Shown piece by piece: positions 1 to 4,843 of a stretch of DNA of 5,580 nt. The notes under the pieces are model-generated. The model made no database searches. It worked only from the letters and a program-made list of their open reading frames with translations, and was not told the DNA's origin. Each line of letters begins with the position of its first letter. Position 1 is the first letter of the stretch. The DNA is taken from positions 1 to 5,580 of the forward strand of contig JAISRM010000068.1 of the NCBI GenBank assembly GCA_031273645.1, in the 5' to 3' direction. The position numbers were made by a program, and so were the translations under genes. This DNA is from Endomicrobium sp. (lineage in GTDB: Bacteria > Elusimicrobiota > Endomicrobiia > Endomicrobiales > Endomicrobiaceae).

Positions 1-67
1 TTATTCCAAAACAAATATCCTCTAATGCTTTTGATATAAAATCTTTTAGTTCAAGTGAACTTTCCAT
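1..67 (-). CDS. Unrecognised protein, N-terminal fragment (cut by window edge)
   Basis: Only the first 22 codons lie in the window; the gene continues past the left edge. It begins with ATG at 67 and reads MESSLELKDFISKALEDI and onward without a stop. The start is supported by a strong AGGAG ribosome binding site six bases upstream. The visible part is a charged, probably helical segment with no signal peptide or membrane segment. The pattern 'LKDFI..ALEDI' resembles the opening of short uncharacterised bacterial proteins, but this is too little sequence to name a family. It has the same orientation as the genes upstream and is separated from the ancestral guaA stop by about 130 bases. I am fairly sure it is a real gene start, and I offer no function. 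Confidence 0.6.
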   Translation of the reverse strand, partial: MESSLELKDFISKALEDICFGI

Positions 68-73
68 TTTATT

Positions 74-78
74 CTCCT
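74..78 (-). promoter_or_regulatory. Ribosome binding site AGGAG for the gene leaving the left edge
   Basis: AGGAG on the minus strand, followed by six bases (AATAAA) and ATG at 67. It is one of the clearest Shine-Dalgarno sequences in the window, and it fixes the start of the truncated gene. No convincing -10/-35 pair is visible just upstream of it. Confidence 0.7.
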
Positions 79-197
79 ACAAGATAATTTCAAGCGCGTA
101 GTATTTTGGCTTTTGGCGACGAAAGGTTTGGGCGCGGTGTAGCCGGAGGCTACATAAGCTCAAAGCTTTCTAAGTCAAAAGGCAAAAGACTTAGCGC
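79..197. other. Intergenic stretch with two hairpins; possible interspersed repeat
   Basis: The gap after guaA is coding in no frame that I can support. It holds two perfect inverted repeats. CTAAGTC (170-176) pairs with GACTTAG (188-194) across an 11-base loop. TGTAGCC (138-144) pairs with GGCTACA (148-154) across GGA. The first follows the ancestral guaA stop by three bases, so it could act as a transcript 3' end, but no T-run follows it in the minus direction, so it is not a canonical terminator. The stretch from about 95 to 153 is clearly richer in G+C than the AT-rich surroundings. That, with the palindromes, suggests a dispersed intergenic repeat element. It does not look like a tRNA, since no acceptor stem or TTC loop is seen. 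Confidence 0.35.
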
Positions 198-1728
198 TTA
201 CTCCCACTCTATCGTAGCCGGCGGTTTGTTTTAAATATCGTACACGACTCTGTTTGCGCCTTTTACTTCGTTTATGATTCTGGACGAAATTATACCTAAC
301 AAATCGTATGGAAGTTTGACCCAGTCCGCAGTCATTGCGTCAACGGAGTTGACGGCTCTTAAAACTATAACGCGCTCGTAAGTTCTTGCATCGCCCATAA
401 CGCCTACAGTTTTTACCGGAAGAATTATCGCAAAAGACTGCCAAATTTTTTCATAAAGCCCGGCTTTCCTTATTTCCTGAGTTACTATATCGTCGGCTTC
501 TTTTAAGATTTTTAGTTTTTCATGCGTAATTTCGCCAAGACATCTTATCGCAAGTCCGGGACCGGGAAAAGGCTGCCTGTCAAGAATTTCCGGCGCAATG
601 CCGAGTTCTTTTCCCAAAAGACGAACCTCGTCTTTAAATAAAAATTTCAGCGGCTCAACGACTTTCATTTTCATTTTTTCGGGCAGACCGCCCACATTGT
701 GATGGCTTTTTATAGGCTGTTTTGAACCTTTAATTGAAACGCTTTCTATAACGTCCGGATAAATAGTGCCTTGAAGCAGAAAATCTATGCCTTTTAATTT
801 TTTAGCCTGCGCGTCAAAAACTTCTATAAAAGTATGCCCTATAATCTTTCTTTTTTGCTCGGGATCCGTAACGCCTTTAAGTTTGTTTAAAAAAATTTTC
901 TCAGCGTCTTTAATTATCAAATTTTTTCCAAAAACCTTGCCGAAAACTTTTTTTACTCTTTGCGTTTCGCCAAGTTTTTGCAAGCCGTGGTCAACATAGA
1001 CGCAGAAAAGCCTTTTGCCTATGGCTTTGCCAAGCATAACGGCGGCAACCGAAGAATCAACCCCTCCGGAAAGAGCGCAAAGCACTTTGCCGTTTCCAAC
1101 TTGGTCTTTGATTCTTTTAATTTCGTCAACGATATAAGACTTCATCGTCCAATCTTGTTTTTCTTTGCATATGTCAAAAATAAAGTTTTGAAGAATTTTG
1201 CGGCCGCAGACGGAATGTTTTACTTCGGGGTGAAATTGAACGCCGTAAATTTGTTTTTTTACGTTTTCTATCGCCGCATAAGGAGAATTTGAAGATTTAG
1301 CCGTAATTTTAAAATCTTTGGGAAGACGGGAAAGTTTATCGCCGTGGCTCATCCACAAAATTTCTTTTAAATTAAGGCCTTTTAACAAACAGCTTTTAGA
1401 ATTTACGCTGACCTGCGCAAGACCAAACTCCCTGTTTTTAGACGGCGCGACTTTCCCGCCGAAAAGTTCGGCTATCAGCTGCATTCCGTAACATATTCCT
1501 AAAATCGGAATATTAAGCTCCCAAATTTTTTTTATCGGGATGAGGCGCTCCTTTAATGTAAACGCTGTCATAGCCGCCCGATAAAACTATGCCTTTTAAA
1601 TCTTTAAGCCCGCTAAATTGCGAAATAGGCTTATTGCCCGGATAAATTTCGCAATAAACTTTTTCTTCTCTAATGCGCCTTGCAATCAACTGCGTGTACT
1701 GCGAACCGAAATCTAAGATTAAAATCAT
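198..1728 (-). pseudogene. guaA: GMP synthase (glutamine-hydrolysing), frameshifted and prematurely stopped
   Basis: GuaA converts XMP to GMP with ATP and glutamine, the last step of de novo guanine nucleotide synthesis in the cytosol. ATG at 1728 opens a class I glutaminase domain (LDFGSQYTQLIARRIRE). The frame fails at an A8 tract (1526-1533): the next residues would run PDKK and stop, while the family sequence IWELNIPILGICYGMQ continues in another frame. Removing one A restores it. After the lesion come the nucleophile Cys (GICYGM), the His/Glu pair (QFHPE), the ATP-pyrophosphatase loop SGGVDSS, FPGPGLAIRCLGE and the dimerisation domain. A second lesion, TAA at 231-233, falls after VVYDI where the family has Ser; the remaining nine codons, NKPPATIEWE-like, run on to a natural TAA at 198-200. 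The repaired protein would be about 509 residues, normal for the family. All other motifs are intact, so decay is recent or the A8 lesion is partly rescued by slippage. Identity is certain; loss of function is likely but not proven. Confidence 0.9.
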
Positions 1729-1738
1729 ATAATTAAAG

Positions 1739-1745
1739 CTCTCCC
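1739..1745 (-). promoter_or_regulatory. Ribosome binding site of guaA (GGGAGAG)
   Basis: GGGAGAG on the minus strand ends ten bases before the guaA ATG at 1728. The spacing from the GGAG core is slightly long (11-12 bases), so it is a moderate site. The start is further supported by the family N-terminus, which begins right at this ATG (MILILDFGSQY). Confidence 0.5.
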
Positions 1746-1766
1746 GTAAATTATATATTTGCGCGT

Positions 1767-1775
1767 ATTATACCA
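1767..1775 (-). promoter_or_regulatory. Extended -10 promoter upstream of guaA (TGGTATAAT)
   Basis: TGGTATAAT on the minus strand (1775 to 1767) is a perfect extended -10 element, TGn followed by TATAAT. A start of transcription near 1760 would give a leader of about 31 bases to the guaA ATG. No good -35 (TTGACA-like) lies 17 bases upstream, which is usual for extended -10 promoters. It lies in the 78-base gap between the restriction gene and guaA, so guaA appears to have its own promoter and not to depend on the restriction-modification transcript. The promoter survives although the gene is broken. Confidence 0.6.
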
Positions 1776-1806
1776 AATTTAACGCGTCGTCGGATTATTT
1801 TTCTTT

Positions 1807-2573
1807 TTATTTATTATACTTCTTAAAATAACCGTCTATCTCATCTCTTAATTCTACTCCGACTCGTTCAAAACAGTCCAATAAAGCCGCATATGTCCCT
1901 TTGCCGCCTAAAAAATCCCAAAACTCATCTGCAACTTTTAATTCATTTTGCAGATCTAACATTCCGGCCATAGTCCAGCGGGCATATGGTTTTGGCTCAT
2001 AGGGATTATACGGAATCGCTATCAATGTATTTACTTTAGCTTGTTTGTCTTGAGCAAAAATTGCCGCCGCCCATTCTAAAAGCGTCCTTTTAAATTCTTT
2101 AAAACCGCCTTTATTTGGCTTTGCTGTTTTTATATCAAATAAGAATTTCTCGCCGGTTGATTTTTCAAGATAAACGTCTATTTTTGTAAGCTTTACTTTA
2201 TGCATTTTGCCTTCCCTGCTTACTTTTCTTATTCTTTCTATCTCTTCAATTTTATTAGGTTTACTGTTTGCCGCCGAAATTTCGTCAATAATATCTTGAA
2301 TTTCTCTTTGAGCGCCGCGCTGATTTGAGTTCCCGCATCCGCTTGTTTTTGAGCGACCGCAAAATGAGATTTTGCAAGTTCAAGAGCAACAGGCTCAAAA
2401 ATAGCCGTACCGAAATTTGTATTTAACGAATGTATAAAAGAAAATAAAGCCATTCTGTCTTTTCCTAATAGCCTTGTGTGAAAAGGCATAGAAGCCGGCT
2501 CCGGTTTGTAATTTTCAAACTTATTTCTTAGAGATTGTCTCAAGATTATTTCTATATTTGTATTCTTTTTCAT
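1807..2573 (-). pseudogene. TdeIII-family type II restriction endonuclease, frameshifted
   Basis: The endonuclease partner of the upstream methyltransferase. The first part (ATG at 2573) shows the family's conserved N-terminus, including MPFHTRLLGKDRMALFSFIH and NTNFGTAIFEPVALELA, up to ISAA (codon 87). There the frame is lost: it runs to a stop near 2238, while the family sequence (QREIQDIIDEIS, then KIEEIERIRKV and VKLTKIDVYLE) continues in another frame from 2310. One missing base near 2311-2313, for example GCGGCGGCT reduced to GCGGCGCT, explains it. The repaired product would be 255 residues. The second part carries the likely PD-(D/E)xK core: Asp in KIDVYLE, then FDIKTAKPN with the DxK, and the family block IPYNPYEPKPYARW. 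An internal ATG at 2205 is mid-protein and not a credible start. The family assignment is from memory of TdeIII/MjaII-type enzymes, which cut GGNCC; the specificity here is inferred. The gene begins 38 bases after the methyltransferase stop. Confidence 0.85.
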
Positions 2574-2611
2574 TTAAACTCTCATACGGGTATTTATAAG
2601 TCTTGAATTAT

Positions 2612-4201
2612 TTATTTGCTTTCCTTTAAATGAAAAATTATTTCGCAATATGCGCCTTTGTCTTTTTCTGTGCGATTTAGCACCGGACGTTTGAATTGAT
2701 TAACTATTTTCATTGCGGCTTTTTGCGCTATTTGCATGTACAGATTGTGTTTGTCGTTTGCTACCAAAAACACATTGTAATCGTCTTTTAGGTATTGTTT
2801 ACAATTATTTAAAACTGCAGCAATGCCTTCGACATAACTTTTTTGGGCTTCTTTTGTCTGGCCTTTAAATAACGGACCGATTTCAAAATCGTCTTTCCTG
2901 TTAAATCCGAATAAATCGTAAGCGTAGGCGTGCTGCTCGTGATAATCTATAAGACCGACATACGGAGGGCTTGAAAATATTGCGGATACTTTTTGTTTCT
3001 GCAATATATCTGCCAAACAAGCATGTTTTTTATCAAGAGCAGATTGTATGTTGAGAGTCCGGCTGTCGCCGGTTAAACAAAACTGATGCGTGTTTGTTTT
3101 TAATTTTTCAAATTCTTTTAATCTTTTGACGGTATCTTTTGAATATGTTTTCCACCATTTAATAATTGAAAAAACAGGCTTGCAGATTTTACCGTGTTTT
3201 GAACAATAGTAAGCTGTTGAAATAGGCTCTACAAGCGTTGCTAAATCAGAATGCGTAGTGGCTCTGCACGAACGCATTGTCCGGCTGAGCATTAAAGCTA
3301 AAATATTTTTATTATTGATGTTGCTAACCCTCTTGATTTCTTCAAAAACAAAGTTTATCTCATTGATAATATTTTTAAAATACCATTTCTCAAGAAAATT
3401 TTTAGGATTTTTTTTCAGAAGTTTTATTTTATATTTCTCAATTAAATCTTTATATACAGGCAAAAATTGCTTTTCTTTTTCGCGTCCATATTCGCCTTCG
3501 TTTATAAGGTTCCTTTTAAGTTTATACTTGTACTCGGGAACGGGGAAATATTTGTCGTTAAATTCTTTAAGATTTTCTATGAGAACTTTCTCAAACTCAA
3601 TATCTTTGACAAAATTAATATTGTTATTTAATTTCTCCGTAATTATATTGATGCTGTTTTCCAATGAAGCAATATCGTATTTGCCGATTTTACAATTTGA
3701 TATAAATGAATTAAAAGCCGAAACATCTATGCCTATTGCGTTTATTCCCAGCTCATTTGCCTGCGCAAGAGTAGTTCCGCTTCCGCAAAACGGATCTAAA
3801 ACAATATCGCCTTTATTAAAATATTTTTCTTTCTTAAAATCGTCAGTGTGAGAGTCTAAAAAATATTCAACAAGCTGCGGAATAAATTTGCCCTTATACG
3901 GATGCAGTCTGTGTATATGTTTTGTTGTGTCTGATTCTTTTAGATTATCAAATGAAAGTTTCCAATTTAAATCGCCGCCTAATTTTTCTTTCCAAGAATT
4001 TTCTCTTGATCTATCAAGCGAAAGATAATACTTTTCAAGTTCTTCCTTTGATATTTGCGTCGAGCCGTTATGCCCTATTTTTGCAATGCGCCCGTATTGA
4101 ATAAGATAGGAAATATTTGAAGTCGTAACTTCTTTTCCCAAATAATCTGTAGCCCAGAGGCTTGCTTCTTTAATTGTTAAATATTTTTTGGTCTCTTTCA
4201 T
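2612..4201 (-). CDS. Type II DNA methyltransferase (amino-methylating) with N-terminal helix-turn-helix
   Basis: Transfers methyl from S-adenosylmethionine to an exocyclic amino group of DNA, most likely N4 of cytosine, protecting against the neighbouring endonuclease. I start it at ATG 4201 (529 residues): a longer reading from 4276 overlaps dcd and its extra 25 residues look unrelated. Residues about 7-60 (YLTIKEASLWATDYLGKE onward) resemble an excisionase/MerR-like helix-turn-helix. HRLHPYKGKFIPQL (98-110) is the block typical of this family before motif I. VLDPFCGSGTT (134-144) is motif I, binding the cofactor, and GIDVSAFNS follows as motif II. The catalytic motif IV is SPPYVGLIDYHEQHAYAYDLFG (from 411). 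Motif I precedes motif IV by about 270 residues, and this lysine- and asparagine-rich spacer probably holds the target recognition region. No lesion is seen. The gene starts 2 nt after the dcd stop and has no obvious strong ribosome site, so translation may be coupled to dcd. N6-adenine specificity cannot be excluded. Confidence 0.88.
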   Translation of the reverse strand: MKETKKYLTIKEASLWATDYLGKEVTTSNISYLIQYGRIAKIGHNGSTQISKEELEKYYLSLDRSRENSWKEKLGGDLNWKLSFDNLKESDTTKHIHRLHPYKGKFIPQLVEYFLDSHTDDFKKEKYFNKGDIVLDPFCGSGTTLAQANELGINAIGIDVSAFNSFISNCKIGKYDIASLENSINIITEKLNNNINFVKDIEFEKVLIENLKEFNDKYFPVPEYKYKLKRNLINEGEYGREKEKQFLPVYKDLIEKYKIKLLKKNPKNFLEKWYFKNIINEINFVFEEIKRVSNINNKNILALMLSRTMRSCRATTHSDLATLVEPISTAYYCSKHGKICKPVFSIIKWWKTYSKDTVKRLKEFEKLKTNTHQFCLTGDSRTLNIQSALDKKHACLADILQKQKVSAIFSSPPYVGLIDYHEQHAYAYDLFGFNRKDDFEIGPLFKGQTKEAQKSYVEGIAAVLNNCKQYLKDDYNVFLVANDKHNLYMQIAQKAAMKIVNQFKRPVLNRTEKDKGAYCEIIFHLKESK

Positions 4202-4203
4202 TT

Positions 4204-4770
4204 TTAAATTTTTGCCTGCGTTATTGTTTTTTGGGATTGATATTTGCCTTTTCTGTCGGCGTAGGATGTTTGGCAAACTTCATGCGCGCCCAAAAATAAT
4301 ACCTGCGCTATTCCTTCGTTTGCATAAACTTTAACCGGTAAATTTGAGGCGTTTGCAATCGAGAGCGTTACGTATCCTTCCCACTCGGGCTCAAAAGGGG
4401 TTATGTTTACAAAAATCCCGCATCGCGCATAAGTTGACTTTCCAAAAGCTATGGTCACAATGTCGCGCGGGATTCTGAAATATTCTATCGTCCTTCCAAG
4501 CGCGACGGAATTAGGCTCAACTATGATAAAATCTTTTACTTTAATTGTTTCAAAAATGTCGGAGGATTGTTTCGGATCTAAAACCGTATCTCTTTTAACG
4601 GGTTTCATAATCATAAACTCGTCAGACAAGCGCATATCGTAGCCGTAAGACGACGTTCCAAAAGATATAACGCCCCGTCCGTCAACTTGTTTTATCTGTC
4701 CGGGCTCAAAAGGCTCTATAATTTTTTTATCCAGAGCCATTGTCTTTATCCATTTATCGTTTTTTACCAT
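4204..4770 (-). CDS. dcd: dCTP deaminase, with catalytic Glu position occupied by Ser
   Basis: Dcd deaminates dCTP to dUTP in the cytosol, the main route towards dTTP in many bacteria. The 188-residue product is of family length and begins DKWIKTMA, as in the Rickettsia/Chlamydia-type enzymes. Visible motifs are SSYGYDMRLSDEF (40-52), NSVALGRTIEYFRIPRD (87-103), GKSTYARCGIFVNITPFEPEWEG (110-132, with the active-site Ser112 and Arg116), VYANEGIAQVLFL (148-160) and the C-terminal TSYADRKGKYQ. The exception is residue 137: the family reads V-T-(L/I)-E-(I/F)-(S/A)-N, whose Glu (Glu138 in E. coli) is the general acid/base, but here the codon is TCG, giving VTLSIAN without any gap. If the read is right, deamination should be severely impaired, although nucleotide binding may persist. 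The start has a good AAGGA site. A dUTPase is less likely because the whole sequence follows dCTP deaminases. No promoter is visible in the repeat-filled leader, so it may be cotranscribed with the serpin. Confidence 0.93.
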   Translation of the reverse strand: MVKNDKWIKTMALDKKIIEPFEPGQIKQVDGRGVISFGTSSYGYDMRLSDEFMIMKPVKRDTVLDPKQSSDIFETIKVKDFIIVEPNSVALGRTIEYFRIPRDIVTIAFGKSTYARCGIFVNITPFEPEWEGYVTLSIANASNLPVKVYANEGIAQVLFLGAHEVCQTSYADRKGKYQSQKTITQAKI

Positions 4771-4778
4771 TTTATTTA

Positions 4779-4783
4779 TCCTT
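4779..4783 (-). promoter_or_regulatory. Ribosome binding site of dcd (AAGGA)
   Basis: AAGGA on the minus strand, eight bases before ATG 4770, is a good Shine-Dalgarno match. It directly abuts the last copy of the palindromic tandem repeat, whose CCTT arm (4797-4784 region, minus strand GCCTTA) could pair with the AAGG of this site. Repeat folding might therefore influence dcd translation; that is inference. Confidence 0.6.
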
Positions 4784-4839
4784 TAAGGCATTCGCCTTAA
4801 GGCGTTCGCCTTAGGGCGTTCGCCTTGAGGCGTTTTTTT
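4784..4839. repeat. 14-bp palindromic tandem repeat, about 3.7 copies
   Basis: Plus-strand units: TAAGGCATTCGCCT (4784-4797), TAAGGCGTTCGCCT (4798-4811), TAGGGCGTTCGCCT (4812-4825) and a degenerate TGAGGCGTTTTTTT (4826-4839). Each full unit is nearly self-complementary (AGGCG-TT-CGCCT), so neighbouring arms can pair in several registers and form a family of small hairpins in the RNA. The array fills most of the 73 bases between the serpin stop and the dcd start, and so lies in the dcd leader. In the plus direction the last arms (CGCC-TTGA-GGCG) followed by seven T would look like an intrinsic terminator, but no plus-strand gene is visible to use it. Copy number could vary by slippage. Confidence 0.85.
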
Positions 4840-4843
4840 AATC

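Noticed and set aside
138..154. CRISPR or tRNA-like element
   Set aside because: It is a single short palindrome, with no repeat-spacer array and no cloverleaf arms.
787..1292. Two plus-strand open frames opposite guaA
   Set aside because: They are antisense shadows of a well-recognised gene, with no ribosome site or recognisable motif.
1513..1571. Split GMP synthase made of separate glutaminase and synthetase subunits, as in archaea
   Set aside because: The break lies inside the glutaminase domain, just before the catalytic Cys, and not between domains; the second frame has no proper start.
2206..2237. Two separate small genes in place of one endonuclease
   Set aside because: The bases between the two open frames encode family sequence in the second frame (EEIERIRKVSREGK), so it is one gene with a frameshift.
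3258..3851. Open frame of 197 codons on the plus strand
   Set aside because: It lies opposite the intact methyltransferase, in its most AT-rich part; the Leu/Ser/Phe-rich product is what antisense of Lys/Asn/Ile-rich coding gives.
4202..4276. Longer start for the methyltransferase (ATG at 4276)
   Set aside because: It overlaps the conserved end of dcd in another frame, and its 25 extra residues show no family likeness; ATG 4201 leads straight into the helix-turn-helix.
4823..4840. Intrinsic terminator in the plus direction (CGCC-TTGA-GGCG then T7)
   Set aside because: No plus-strand gene leads into it, and the stem is short and formed by the tandem repeat arms; in the minus direction of the genes it has no T-run.
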